This document shows positions 1-9,176 of a stretch of 64,000 nt of DNA, piece by piece; the stretch's first letter is position 1; every line of letters starts with the position of its first letter. The notes under the pieces are model-generated. The model saw only the letters and a list, made by a program, of their open reading frames with translations, was not told where the DNA came from and searched no databases. A program made the position numbers and the translations under genes. Origin of the DNA: a bacterium (GTDB lineage: Bacteria; Cyanobacteriota; Vampirovibrionia; Gastranaerophilales; UBA9971); assembly GCA_037147175.1 (NCBI GenBank), contig JBAWVS010000005.1:12735-76734 (forward strand), in the 5' to 3' direction.

Positions 1-146
1 GTGTTTTTGTCTTGAGCTATTATGTCTATTTCTCCCATGCGCGAAAAACGCCAGTTTTTTTCTATTATTTTAAATCCCTGTTTTTCAAGAAAGCTCACAG
101 CAAGGTTTTCACCCGCTTTGCCTTTTGAGAAATTCTGTTGTTTCAT
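1..146 (-). CDS. yraN: YraN/UPF0102 family protein, 3' part beyond window
   Basis: This is the N-terminal 48 residues of a protein whose remainder lies outside the window. The reading begins [20 protein letters not shown] and continues through a [17 protein letters not shown] stretch. The G-K-x-G-E-x-x-A start and the later G-E-I-D-(I/L)-I-A-x-D are the hallmark of the UPF0102/YraN family. That family has a restriction-endonuclease-like fold, with the Glu and Asp of the second motif at the expected active-site positions. Its physiological role is not settled. The ATG has a GGAG/AGAGG ribosome site about 8-12 bases upstream on the minus strand. Because it is cut off, integrity of the C-terminus cannot be judged. 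Confidence 0.85.
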   Translation of the reverse strand, partial: MKQQNFSKGKAGENLAVSFLEKQGFKIIEKNWRFSRMGEIDIIAQDKN

Positions 147-197
147 AATTTTTTCCTCTCCATTATTTTAGCAGGGAATATCTTAAAAAATAAGCAA

Positions 198-219
198 AAA
201 AAACCGGCTTTCGCCGATA
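198..219 (-). terminator. GNRA-loop hairpin with U8, minus strand, before yraN
   Basis: On the minus strand the stem CGGC-GAAA-GCCG (205-216, with flanking A-T and T-G pairs) runs directly into GTTTTTTTT. This is the form of an intrinsic terminator, though the stem is only 4-6 bp. It sits upstream of the yraN start, so it would end a short transcript or attenuate read-through into yraN. Confidence 0.4.
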
Positions 220-225
220 AGTCTA

Positions 226-285
226 TCACATATTAGAGAGAGGAATTAGAGAGAAGGATTGAAGGAAGATTTTCACTGGTTGCAT
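226..285 (-). CDS. possible 19-codon leader peptide upstream of yraN
   Basis: A minus-strand ATG is preceded by AAGGGG about 11 bases upstream. It opens a 19-residue frame beginning MQPVKIFLQSF and rich in Phe, Leu and Ser, closed by TGA. It is followed within a few bases by a hairpin and T-run (198-219). There is no homology support, and an ORF this short occurs by chance. The order of ribosome site, ORF and terminator-like hairpin, all upstream of yraN, is the only reason to list it. Confidence 0.2.
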   Translation of the reverse strand: MQPVKIFLQSFSLIPLSNM

Positions 286-436
286 ATAATGTTTTTTCCC
301 CTTGAGGAACAAATTTAAACGTGCATTTCTGAAATTACAAAATTTCTTAACAAAACTTTACATTTAATATTTATTTGTAAAAAGCATGAGTGATAAAATT
401 GTTTTAGTACATGTAAAAAAAATTAAGGATAAATAA

Positions 437-1535
437 ATGACCATAGAATATAAAAAAGAGCTTGAAAAAATTAACGAAATTTTGAGTCAGGTTAGAGGCT
501 GTCTTTGACCCTGAGTCATCAATAAACAGAATAAGCAGGCTTGAAAAAAAGCTTCAGGAACCCAATATTTGGGATAATCCGGCCGAAGCCCAGAAACTTT
601 CGCAGGAATTAAGCGAAATTAAAAACTCTTTTGAAGAATATAAAAACTGGAAAACTCAGGCTGAAGAAGTTGAAATTCTCATTCAGCTGGCGGAAGAAGA
701 GCAAGATGTGTCTGTTTATCAGGAAATAGAAGAGAGTCTTGAAAAATTGACTTTGGAATTGCAAAAATGGGAACTTCAGAAAAAGCTCGGAGGCGAGTAT
801 GACGTTTCGGATGCTATTTTGACGGTAAATGCGGGGGCTGGCGGGACTGATGCGCAGGATTGGGCGCAAATGCTTTTTAGGATGTATCTCAGGTGGGCTG
901 AAGCAAAAGGATGGAAAACGGAAATCCTTGATACCTCCGAGGGGGAAGAAGCAGGAATAAAAAGCGCAACTGCAAAAGTCAGCGGAAAATATGCCTATGG
1001 CTACGCAAAAGCAGAAAAAGGAGTTCACAGGTTAGTCAGGATTTCTCCTTTTAACGCTAACGGCAAGCGTCAAACAAGCTTTGCTTCACTGGAAGTTAGT
1101 CCTGTTGTTCCCGATATTGAGTCAAAAGTTGAAATTAATTCTGATGAAATAGAAATTGAAACTATGCGAGCAGGCGGCGCAGGAGGTCAAAACGTAAATA
1201 AAGTTGAGTCTGCCGTAAGAATAATTCATAAACCGACAGGAATTGTCGTAAAATGTCAACAGGAACGCTCTCAGCTTCAGAACAGAGAAAACGCCATGCA
1301 GTTATTAGCTTCTAAACTCCTTGCGTTAAAACAGGCAGAGCATGAAAAGAAAACTTCTGAGCTTAAAGGTGAAGCTATGGATGTAAATTTCGGAAGCCAG
1401 ATAAGGTCTTACGTTTTTCATCCGTACAGTCTTGTAAAAGACCATCGTACAAATTATGAAACAGGAAATGTTGATGCTGTTATGAACGGTGAAATTAATG
1501 AATTTATTGAAGCGTATCTGAAGAAATACTCATAA
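437..1535 (+). CDS. prfB: peptide chain release factor 2 with programmed +1 frameshift
   Basis: RF2 releases completed peptides at UGA and UAA codons. The zero frame starts at ATG 437 (AAGGA 8 bases upstream) and encodes 23 residues ending R-G-C-L before an in-frame TGA at 506-508. The slip site CTTTGAC and an upstream SD-like AGAGG match the classical RF2 autoregulatory frameshift site. Skipping one base continues at GAC 507 to the TAA at 1533-1535, giving 365 residues in all, the normal RF2 length. The continued frame holds the SPF stop-recognition tripeptide ([11 protein letters not shown]) and the catalytic GGQ loop ([12 protein letters not shown]). Translation of the whole protein should be self-limiting: low RF2 slows termination at the internal TGA and favours the shift. 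The joined coordinates are 437-505 and 507-1535. Confidence 0.96.
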
Positions 1536-1559
1536 AAAGCAAGAAGGCAAACAAAAAAA

Positions 1560-2405
1560 ATGAAAAACTTTTCTTTTAAAAACATCATAAAAATCTTACT
1601 ATTATTAGCTTTTTTAATTTTGGTTGTTATAAGTTTTTTTATTGAACCTAATGAGATTGTTGTTAATAAAATAACTATAAAACTTAATCATTGGAATAAA
1701 AAACACGATAATCTCAGAATAGCTATAATTTCAGATATTCATGCAGGCGCCCCTTTTATCAATTCTAAAAAGCTGGAAAAAATTGTAGAACTATCCAATA
1801 AAGAAAAGCCGGATTTAATTTTATTACCGGGTGATTTTGTAAGTCATGGTGTTATTGGAGAAAAATTTGTAAAACCTGAGCTTGTGGCTGATATTTTATC
1901 AAAATTAAAATCAAAATACGGAATAATAGCTGTTCTTGGAAATAATGACTGGAAATATAACGGGAAAAAAGTTGACGCAGTTTTAGAAAATAAAAAAATA
2001 ACAGTATTAGAAAACAATGTCAAAGAATTGCTTATTAATGGTAAACCTTTATGGATTGCAGGAGTTGCAGATTTAATGGAAAGGTTTCCCGAGATTGATA
2101 CGACTTTAAGTAAAGTAAAAGACAACAGTCCTGTTTTATTATTAAGTCATAATCCCGATGTATTCCCTTTTGTGCCTGAAAGGGTAAGTTTGACTATATC
2201 AGGACATACACACGGAGGGCAGGTAAATCTTCCTGTCTTCGGCAGATTAGTTGTCCCATCCGGCTTTGGTCAGCGTTATGCTTTCGGTCATGTGCATGAA
2301 AATAACAAAGATTTATTTGTCAGTACAGGTATTGGCACAAGCATAATTCCTGTGAGATTTAAAGTCGTCCCTGAAATTGAAATTATCACTGTTAAAAGCA
2401 AATAA
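1560..2405 (+). CDS. membrane-anchored calcineurin-like phosphoesterase (YkuE/YaeI type)
   Basis: The protein has 281 residues, with one N-terminal membrane segment (about residues 9-27) followed by a metallophosphoesterase domain. The metal-binding blocks are visible in order: SDIHAG, PGDF, GNND, LLSHNPD and GHTHGGQ. This arrangement matches the YkuE/YaeI/LpxH-like branch of the calcineurin superfamily, whose members hydrolyse phosphomonoesters or phosphodiesters and often act on membrane-linked substrates. The exact substrate cannot be read from sequence. The catalytic domain probably faces the periplasm. It starts 24 bases after prfB on the same strand and may be co-transcribed with it. 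It ends 13 bases from the convergent 5'-nucleotidase gene. Confidence 0.85.
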   Translation: MKNFSFKNIIKILLLLAFLILVVISFFIEPNEIVVNKITIKLNHWNKKHDNLRIAIISDIHAGAPFINSKKLEKIVELSNKEKPDLILLPGDFVSHGVIGEKFVKPELVADILSKLKSKYGIIAVLGNNDWKYNGKKVDAVLENKKITVLENNVKELLINGKPLWIAGVADLMERFPEIDTTLSKVKDNSPVLLLSHNPDVFPFVPERVSLTISGHTHGGQVNLPVFGRLVVPSGFGQRYAFGHVHENNKDLFVSTGIGTSIIPVRFKVVPEIEIITVKSK

Positions 2406-2418
2406 ATTATTTTTATTT

Positions 2419-3996
2419 TTAACAATGTACCGGCTCTTTTTCTGTAGGTTTTAAACCTGAAGCTTCTCTCTCAATGCGACCGGTTTTAACTTCAAAAGGT
2501 TTAGTTGAAAAATTTTGTTTTAAATATTCAAGAAGTCCGCTCTGGTGATTGAAAGGATAAATTTTAACATTTGGTTCATGAGGTTCTTTTTTCAAACTGG
2601 ACATTCCGCTTGCACCTTGCATAAGGTAGGTATCATAAACCACCGTGTATTTTTTATTGTCAGGCATTTTATCCAAACATTCGCCCAGGCTACCATTTTT
2701 GTTGATTAAATAAACATTTTTTACTTTATTATCTTTACCAATCGTATATCTCATACCGCCGACCTGTAATAAACCAAGGGTTGGTTTAGGAAATGTTGAG
2801 GTTTCTACGCCCCAATTAAGAGCATCAAATAATTGTTTTTTTGTAAAAGTCGCTTCTACCATAGTTACACTATGGGTAAAAGGAAAAGCATCTTTTATAT
2901 TTTTTGTAGTAATCTCACCTTTTGGAAGATCTGCTTTAATTTCCCCTGAATTTATCAGTGCTATTTGAATGTTAGACTGCGGGCTTATTTTATTTGCTAT
3001 CCAGAGCATTGAATCAGCCAACAGGTTTGCAACAGGATTTTCTTCTGTTTTTCTTTTTTTGCATTCTAAACTTTGATTGGAATAACTTATCACTTTATTA
3101 TTTTGCAGGATTTTTTCTTCTAATTTTACAACTTCTGTGGATATAGGATATTCCTTTGTGTTTTTAATTTTATTTTTGCATTTATCGGGTATCAGAACCC
3201 CATCATCATTAAATACAGTTTTCAAAATTCCAAAAGTCCCTAAGTCCTCGGTATCTTTATTGTCATCATTTGCAGCTTCAGCGGATACAACTTTTACGGG
3301 TTCGCCTCGTTCTGATACAGACCAGCTGTCGACTTTTTTATGATCATGTCCTCCAATAATTACGTCAATACCGCCAATCTTTGCAAGATTTTTGTAATAT
3401 TCAAAATGTTGTTTGGATTTTTCTCCGGTATGGGCTAATAAGAAAATTTTGTTTATACCCTGTTTTTCCAATATTTTTACTTCTTGTTTTACTGCTTTTA
3501 CTGTTTTTTCAAAATCTTTTACAGAAACATAATCGTTAAAATCTGCTTTAAAAATAAGTTCCGCAGAATCAAAAGCAGTAACCCCGATAACGCCGACACG
3601 TTCTCCTTTTCGTTCAATAACTGTTGATTTTGCTATTTTATTTTCCATTTCGTTAGGTTTTGAAAAAGAAAGATTTGCTGACAGGAATTTAAAACTTGGT
3701 TTTGCTATTTCAATAGCTTTAGCCCAGTAGTTGCCGCCTTCTATTTCATGATTTCCTGCGCAGGAAGCGTCTAATCCGATTAAATTCATTAATTTAATCA
3801 GTAAAATATTTGGCTCTAAATCACTGGCAAAATTTATATCTCCTCCGGCAAATTTTAGAGTTCTTTTGTCTTTATTTTCTCTGTCAAATTCATCAACAGC
3901 AGTCTTAAAGTGCTTTATATTGTCTACTTTGGCGTGTACATCATTGAAATATAAAACATTAAAATCTGTATTGCCTCTGAAAGATATGGGAAACAT
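2419..3996 (-). CDS. 5'-nucleotidase/UshA-like bifunctional metallophosphatase, no signal peptide
   Basis: The protein has 525 residues and the two-domain layout of the UshA/CpdB family. The N-terminal metallophosphatase half shows FNDVHAK, AGGD, GNHEIEGG, LLAHTGEKSK and IIGGHDHKK. The C-terminal 5'-nucleotidase substrate-binding half begins near NPVANLLADSMLW and includes INSGEIKADLPKGEI. Such enzymes hydrolyse nucleoside 5'-phosphates or 2',3'-cyclic nucleotides and are normally exported. Here no hydrophobic signal peptide is present. The N-terminus is simply MFPISFRGNTDFNVLYFND, so the catalytic domain starts almost at once after an ISFRGN motif. That motif recurs in other proteins of the window. 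Start choice: ATG 3996 with a weak AGAGA ribosome site. It ends tail-to-tail with the preceding phosphoesterase. Confidence 0.88.
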   Translation of the reverse strand: MFPISFRGNTDFNVLYFNDVHAKVDNIKHFKTAVDEFDRENKDKRTLKFAGGDINFASDLEPNILLIKLMNLIGLDASCAGNHEIEGGNYWAKAIEIAKPSFKFLSANLSFSKPNEMENKIAKSTVIERKGERVGVIGVTAFDSAELIFKADFNDYVSVKDFEKTVKAVKQEVKILEKQGINKIFLLAHTGEKSKQHFEYYKNLAKIGGIDVIIGGHDHKKVDSWSVSERGEPVKVVSAEAANDDNKDTEDLGTFGILKTVFNDDGVLIPDKCKNKIKNTKEYPISTEVVKLEEKILQNNKVISYSNQSLECKKRKTEENPVANLLADSMLWIANKISPQSNIQIALINSGEIKADLPKGEITTKNIKDAFPFTHSVTMVEATFTKKQLFDALNWGVETSTFPKPTLGLLQVGGMRYTIGKDNKVKNVYLINKNGSLGECLDKMPDNKKYTVVYDTYLMQGASGMSSLKKEPHEPNVKIYPFNHQSGLLEYLKQNFSTKPFEVKTGRIEREASGLKPTEKEPVHC

Positions 3997-4202
3997 TGTC
4001 GAGTTCTCTTTTATAGTAGATTCTATCTATGTAAAACCCAAACATAAAAAAATTTACCTGTACAGCATATAATGTTAAGAATAATTAAGAACAGTTTTTT
4101 TGATTTGTTTTAATATAAAAATATTTATACAAATAGCGAATTTTAATATCTTAATATTGCTTTTAAAATTAATTTCATCTTTATAAAAACAGGATGGAAA
4201 AA

Positions 4203-5801
4203 ATGATTGATGAAAAAATATTCAAATTATCCACGGAAGGGCTGAGCTTAAGCGATCGCAAAAAAGCGTTGAATGAGTATATTGGTCATGTTGACGAGCA
4301 AAGTAAGCATTTTTTGGGATATCAAAATGTCCAAACATTAAATTATGAAGAGGATATAAAAGAATTTTTAAATTTTCACGTTAATAATATTGGAGATCCG
4401 TTTGTTTCAGGGAATTATACACCTAACAGCAAAGCTATAGAAAGAGCTGTACTGGATTATTATGCCAAACTCTGGAATGCAAAGACTCCTCATGATTTTA
4501 AAGATCCAGAGAGTTATTGGGGTTATTCATTAACAATGGGCAGTACAGAAGGAAACCTTTACGGAATTTGGAATGCCAGAGATTATTTGTCAGGGAAAAA
4601 ACTTTTGATTGATAATGGAAACGAACATAAAAACGGAAAACACAGGACACAATATATTCATGCGCTTTCTTCACAGGGCAATCCAAATGCTTACAGGCCT
4701 GTAGCGTTTTTTTCCGAAGATACTCATTATTCAATCATTAAAGCAATGCGTGTTCTTCAGATTCCAACTTTTTATGATATAGGCAAAAATCTTTATCCGT
4801 GCCAAAATCCTCTAAGTTTGACAGGAGAGTGGACGAAAGACTTTTTCGAAGTACCGTCATTGAACGGCAGCAAGGGAACAGGGGCAATAGATGTAGAAAA
4901 ACTCTCTATTCTTGTGGAGTTTTTTGCAGCAAAGGGGTATCCTATCCTCGTTGTTTGTAATTATGGAACAACTTTTAAGGGTGCTTATGATGATGTTCAA
5001 GCAATAGGCGAAAAATTAATGCCGATTTTTGAGAAATACGGACTGGTAAATAGGGAAGTTATTTATGATGAGCAAGGGCATTCGGATGTTCGCAACGGTT
5101 ATTGGATTCATGTTGACGGTGCGTTAGGCGCATCATACATGCCTTTTCTGGAAATGGCTTATAATCGGGGCGAAATAGCCGAGCGAGGTCCGATTTTTGA
5201 TTTTCGTCTTCCGTATGTTAATTCTATTGTTACAAGCGGGCATAAATGGGTTGGGACTCCATGGCCAAGCGGGATTTTTATGACAAAGGTTAAATATCAG
5301 TTAATTCCCCCTGATGCTCCGGAATATATAGGCTCTCCCGATACCACGTTTGCCGGATCCCGTAATGGTTTATCACCTGTAATTTTGTGGGATTTTCTTG
5401 CTCAAAATTCTTACCAGAATTTAATTGACAGGGCTGTGCGTTGCGAAAATCTTGCAAATTATGCGGAAGAACAGCTTAAAACAGTTCAGAAATACCACCC
5501 TGAGCTTGATTTGTTTATTGAGCGAACACCTTTATCGTTAACAGTACGTTTTAGAAAACCTAATGGCAGGATTGTTTATAAACATTCGCTTTCTTGCGAG
5601 ACCCTATTAATTAATGATGAAGAAAGACATTATGCACATATATTTACTATGGATTCGGTAACTAAAGAGCAGATTGACGAGTTTATAAGTGAGCTTAAAG
5701 AGCCTGATGCTTTTGATGCCGAAAAAATATCCGCAAAACTCAAACGAAAAACAACTCGAAAAGCAGCTTTTTTAAGCGAACGTGAACGTGGTTGGAGATA
5801 A
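4203..5801 (+). CDS. PLP-dependent decarboxylase (histidine/serine decarboxylase-like, group II)
   Basis: This is a 532-residue enzyme of the pyridoxal-phosphate group II amino acid decarboxylase superfamily. The PLP-binding lysine lies in the block TSGHKWVG (K348), with the preceding HVDGALGASYMPF supplying the cofactor-binding Asp. The line MGSTEGNLYGIWNARDY is typical of the histidine decarboxylase branch shared by bacteria and plants (plant members act on serine). Substrate is therefore most likely histidine or a related amino acid, but this is not settled by sequence. A start at ATG 4194 is possible. I prefer 4203 because AGGATGG then lies at a usable distance upstream, whereas 4194 has AGG directly abutting it. 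Some 120 bases of AT-rich DNA precede it, so it probably has its own promoter. Confidence 0.85.
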   Translation: MIDEKIFKLSTEGLSLSDRKKALNEYIGHVDEQSKHFLGYQNVQTLNYEEDIKEFLNFHVNNIGDPFVSGNYTPNSKAIERAVLDYYAKLWNAKTPHDFKDPESYWGYSLTMGSTEGNLYGIWNARDYLSGKKLLIDNGNEHKNGKHRTQYIHALSSQGNPNAYRPVAFFSEDTHYSIIKAMRVLQIPTFYDIGKNLYPCQNPLSLTGEWTKDFFEVPSLNGSKGTGAIDVEKLSILVEFFAAKGYPILVVCNYGTTFKGAYDDVQAIGEKLMPIFEKYGLVNREVIYDEQGHSDVRNGYWIHVDGALGASYMPFLEMAYNRGEIAERGPIFDFRLPYVNSIVTSGHKWVGTPWPSGIFMTKVKYQLIPPDAPEYIGSPDTTFAGSRNGLSPVILWDFLAQNSYQNLIDRAVRCENLANYAEEQLKTVQKYHPELDLFIERTPLSLTVRFRKPNGRIVYKHSLSCETLLINDEERHYAHIFTMDSVTKEQIDEFISELKEPDAFDAEKISAKLKRKTTRKAAFLSERERGWR

Positions 5802-5863
5802 AGTTTTTAAATAAACTTATAATGTAATAAAATAATCTTGTACAAAATTTAAAAGGTGAAAAA

Positions 5864-6742
5864 ATGTCTGGAGAAAAAAAATATATTTTTATAACAGGAA
5901 CTTCTTCCGGAATAGGAAAAGTTTCAGCCATTACCCTTGCAAAAAAGGGGTTTCATGTTTTTGCAGGGGTTAGAAAGCAAGAAGATGCAGAAAATTTAAA
6001 AGCAGAAAACCCGGATATTACACCGATTTTTATAGATGTAACAAATCAGGATTCAGTTAACGGGGCTTTTAACAAAATTTCGGAAATAACAGCAGATAAG
6101 GGACTTTACGGTCTTGTGAATAATGCGGGGATAGCAGTAGCAGGTCCGCTAGAGTTTTTGCCGATAGACAGGTTAAGGCTTCAGCTAGAAATAAACGTGA
6201 TCGGGCAAATAAGCGTTATTCAAAAAATGCTTCCGCTTATAAGAAAAGGACAGGGAAGAATTATAAATATAAGTTCTATAGCGGGATTTACCGCTTTTCC
6301 GTTCAAAGGTGCTTATGCTGCTTCAAAATTTGCTGTTGAAGCCTTGTCAGACTCCTTAAGAAGAGAATTAAGACCGTGGAAAATACCGATTTCTATTGTT
6401 GAGCCGGGTGTTATAAAAACTCCTATCTGGCAAAAATCAATAAACCTCGTGGAAGAAATAGTCGCAGAAATGCCTTCCGAAGCCGAAAAATATTACGGTG
6501 CCGTTTACCGGAACCTGTTAGAAAGAACTTTGAAAAGGGTTGAAAGAAGCGGATCAGCTCCCGAGCAAGTAGCCAATGCAATATTTCACGCTTTAACTTC
6601 CAAAAAGCCTAAAACACGTTATCTTGTCGGACAAGATGCGCATTTTCTCTCGAAAATTTTAACAAAGTTGCCGGATTCTCTTATAGACACATTTATTTGT
6701 AAACGTGTCGGACTTGATAAATGCGAGTTTGAGACTAATTAA
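5864..6742 (+). CDS. short-chain dehydrogenase/reductase (SDR)
   Basis: A classical SDR of 292 residues. The nucleotide-binding motif TGTSSGIG lies near residue 11, NNAG near residue 86, the catalytic Ser in NISSIAG, and the Tyr-Lys pair in GAYAASKFAVEALSDSLRREL. After the catalytic helix, VEPGVIKTPIW is typical of the branch annotated as retinol- or steroid-dehydrogenase-like. The real substrate is unknown, and NAD versus NADP preference was not decided. It follows the decarboxylase by 62 bases on the same strand, with AAAGGTG ahead of its ATG. It ends just before a palindromic repeat element. Confidence 0.88.
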   Translation: MSGEKKYIFITGTSSGIGKVSAITLAKKGFHVFAGVRKQEDAENLKAENPDITPIFIDVTNQDSVNGAFNKISEITADKGLYGLVNNAGIAVAGPLEFLPIDRLRLQLEINVIGQISVIQKMLPLIRKGQGRIINISSIAGFTAFPFKGAYAASKFAVEALSDSLRRELRPWKIPISIVEPGVIKTPIWQKSINLVEEIVAEMPSEAEKYYGAVYRNLLERTLKRVERSGSAPEQVANAIFHALTSKKPKTRYLVGQDAHFLSKILTKLPDSLIDTFICKRVGLDKCEFETN

Positions 6743-6745
6743 CCA

Positions 6746-6838
6746 GAATTGCCGATTAAATTTATGAATCAACCCATTTTATTTCTTATAGATTGCTTCG
6801 CTATGCTCGCAATGACGATTTTAGCGATTTAATAATTC
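6746..6838. repeat. palindromic dispersed repeat, copy A
   Basis: The stretch begins GAATTGCCGATTAAATTTATG and ends AGCGATTTAATAATTC. It contains the module AGATTGCTTCGCTATGCTCG followed by CAATGACGATTTTAGCG. Copy B (28312-28436) shares both ends and the central module nearly base for base. Here the left arm (GCGTCATTGCGAGG in copy B) is replaced by unrelated sequence, so copy A is no longer a full hairpin. It lies between convergent genes, downstream of both. Confidence 0.75.
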
Positions 6839-6878
6839 GAGTAAACTAAAGATTCGTTATTTTTTAGAGCTGATTTTC

Positions 6879-8909
6879 TTAAATTTTAAATATAGTAATT
6901 TGTTTTTGTAAATTTTCAGCGATTCTGGCTAAAGAATTTGAACTTGCGCTGATTTCTTCAAGACTTGCGGTTTGTTCTTCTGTAGTGCTGGAAATTTCTT
7001 CTGCGCTTGCGGCTGTTTCTTCTGTCACTTCGGCAATGTTTTCAATCATTTGAACAAGGTCGTCAGAGTTTTTTGTAACACCGTCAATATCTTTGTTTAT
7101 GCTTTGGATTTCATTATTGGTTTTTTTAACTTGAGTTATGATATCAACCAAAGCGTTTCCTGCTTCATTTATTACTAAAACACCGTCCTCAACTTCTTTT
7201 GAAGCTTTATTTGTTGTTGTAACAGCCAAATTTGTTTTACTTTGAATTTCTTTAATCATGTTTGCAATTTTGTCTGTTGCTCCTGCTGATTGAGTTGCAA
7301 GCTTTTTTACTTCGTCTGCAACAACGGCAAAGCCTTTTCCATGTTCACCGGCTCTGGCTGCTTCTATTGCCGCATTAAGAGCAAGAAGATTTGTTTGGCT
7401 TGCAATATTTTTAATTAATTCGAGGATTTGTTCAATTTCCGAACTTAATTTTCCAAGAGAATCTATGGTTAATGAAATTTCCCCTGTAGCCTGTTTAATG
7501 CTTTTCATTTTATCAACGGCATTATAAACCTGCTCTTTTCCTGAGGCTGCAGTTTTTTCAGTGTTATTCCCAAGTTCAGAAATACTACGCGCTTCTCCAG
7601 AAATATTTTGAAGTACTTTATTCATTTTATTAATATTTGAAGCTCCTGCTTCAATATTTTTCGAAATCTGCTGTGTTCCTATTGCAAGTTGTTCCACGCT
7701 TGTCGAAACTTGTTGCGCTCCCTGAGCTGTTTGGTCAGCTGCTGCATTTAATTCTTCCGAACCCGCAGAAATTTCTTCAACTGATATAGAGACCTGTTGA
7801 ATTAATATTTTTAAATTTTCAGCCATTTTATTAAATATAACAGCTAAATCAGCAACTTCGTCTTTTGTCTCCGGAGTAATTTTAATTGTTAAGTCGCCTT
7901 CCGCTATTTTTAAAGAATTTGTTTCCATGTTCTTTAAAGCGTTAGTTAAAGATAAGTAAAAACCGGCAAATAAATATCCGATTATAGAAAGAACCAACAA
8001 TGTGTAGAAAATTGCTACAGGTTTCTGATCTTCATATTTTCTTACTCTTTTTGTAACTAACTGTCCTTCTTTTTGGGCAACAGAATCATAAAATTTCATG
8101 TTGTTGCTTAAAGCCTTGCTTGAAGCTGATTTTAACTGCGTTAAAGAAACAGTTTTTTTATCAATAATTTTATTCAATAAAACAAGAAATTCTTTGTTTG
8201 CCGAATAAGCATTATTAAAAGAAGGGTCGAGATCAGTTTTTGTAGATGGGTTAAATCCGTACACAACGGAAATATCCGATTTTAAAATTTCGTTTATTTC
8301 GTCTATAAGCGTGGAAAGTTGTATTAATTCTTTTTGGTTATTTTCATTCCCGATTAAGTTTTTTGTACCTAAAATTTTTGCCTGATTTATTTTTTCAAGC
8401 AAATTAGGCAATTTTAAGCTATAAACATCCATCAAATAATATGTATCAAGATCAGGATCGAGAACAAGGTTTGATGTATCGTTAATATGACTTATTAAAG
8501 TGATAACTTGATTAACAACTACTGTTTGTTTATCAAAATCATTTGCATTTTGTAAATTAGTTTTTATTTTTTGCCAGTCTTCTTTAACTTGAAGTGTTTG
8601 GTTTAATTTTTTGTCTGCTTCATCAGTTAATTTAACATATTTGTTTATTTCTTCTGTTGAAGGGGTTTTTCCTTGATATGACAAATCCCTGTAGTCTTGT
8701 ACGTTAAAAAGCAGGTTTCTTAGAGGATTAATATACTCTAAGCCAAGATTTTCTTTTATGCTGAAATCAGCTTGTGATTGTAAGTTAGATAATAACAAAT
8801 AAATTATTCCGACTGTAAGAATAACAACAGACAAACCTAATAAAGCAAATTTTTGAGCATACTTCAATTTGTTCATAATTAGAACACTAAAATTAAACAT
8901 TTTTTTCAT
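6879..8909 (-). CDS. methyl-accepting chemotaxis protein
   Basis: A 676-residue transmembrane chemoreceptor. A first membrane segment (about residues 19-41) is followed by a sensory region of roughly 250 residues, probably periplasmic and helical. A second membrane segment (about 297-320), a HAMP linker with [12 protein letters not shown], and a C-terminal signalling domain complete it. The hairpin tip reads [20 protein letters not shown] followed by [22 protein letters not shown], the diagnostic MCP core that contacts CheA and CheW. No che genes are in the window, so the partner kinase is elsewhere. Given the pil genes here, control of twitching rather than flagella is a reasonable guess. 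The ATG at 8909 follows AAGGAAAG by about 11 bases; nearby ATGs at residues 4 and 12 are alternatives. Confidence 0.93.
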   Translation of the reverse strand: MKKMFNFSVLIMNKLKYAQKFALLGLSVVILTVGIIYLLLSNLQSQADFSIKENLGLEYINPLRNLLFNVQDYRDLSYQGKTPSTEEINKYVKLTDEADKKLNQTLQVKEDWQKIKTNLQNANDFDKQTVVVNQVITLISHINDTSNLVLDPDLDTYYLMDVYSLKLPNLLEKINQAKILGTKNLIGNENNQKELIQLSTLIDEINEILKSDISVVYGFNPSTKTDLDPSFNNAYSANKEFLVLLNKIIDKKTVSLTQLKSASSKALSNNMKFYDSVAQKEGQLVTKRVRKYEDQKPVAIFYTLLVLSIIGYLFAGFYLSLTNALKNMETNSLKIAEGDLTIKITPETKDEVADLAVIFNKMAENLKILIQQVSISVEEISAGSEELNAAADQTAQGAQQVSTSVEQLAIGTQQISKNIEAGASNINKMNKVLQNISGEARSISELGNNTEKTAASGKEQVYNAVDKMKSIKQATGEISLTIDSLGKLSSEIEQILELIKNIASQTNLLALNAAIEAARAGEHGKGFAVVADEVKKLATQSAGATDKIANMIKEIQSKTNLAVTTTNKASKEVEDGVLVINEAGNALVDIITQVKKTNNEIQSINKDIDGVTKNSDDLVQMIENIAEVTEETAASAEEISSTTEEQTASLEEISASSNSLARIAENLQKQITIFKI

Positions 8910-9091
8910 AAATAAAGCTTCTTTCCTTATTAGTAACTAATTTAATGCAAATTTCTTTATACTTATCTCTTCTCTTAAGAATAATATTTATTATAAAACA
9001 TTTTCTACTGTATATTAGTTTATTAAGAATAACTTAATGTTTTGGAAGTTGCTTTATAACTATAGTTATTGCAATTTCTACTTTATCATAT

Positions 9092-9120
9092 TTTTGAAAA
9101 AAAAGTCTTTATATTATAAT
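9092..9120 (+). promoter_or_regulatory. candidate promoter of pheT
   Basis: A perfect TATAAT lies at 9115-9120. TTTTGA (9092-9097) sits 17 bases upstream as a weak -35; the better-looking TTGAAA at 9094 leaves only 15. Just downstream, AGGCA and TGCCT (about 9125-9147) can pair into a small leader hairpin before the ribosome site AAAGGA. Confidence 0.4.
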
Positions 9121-9176
9121 CTTAAGGCAGATTATATTTTTGCCTAAAAAAGATAAAACCCTGAAAGGATTATAAA

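Noticed and set aside
357-398. Promoter for prfB (TTTACA and GATAAAAT)
   Set aside because: The spacing is about 29 bases, too long for a sigma-70 promoter.
609-1028. 139-residue ORF antisense to prfB
   Set aside because: Phe-rich shadow of a strongly conserved gene.
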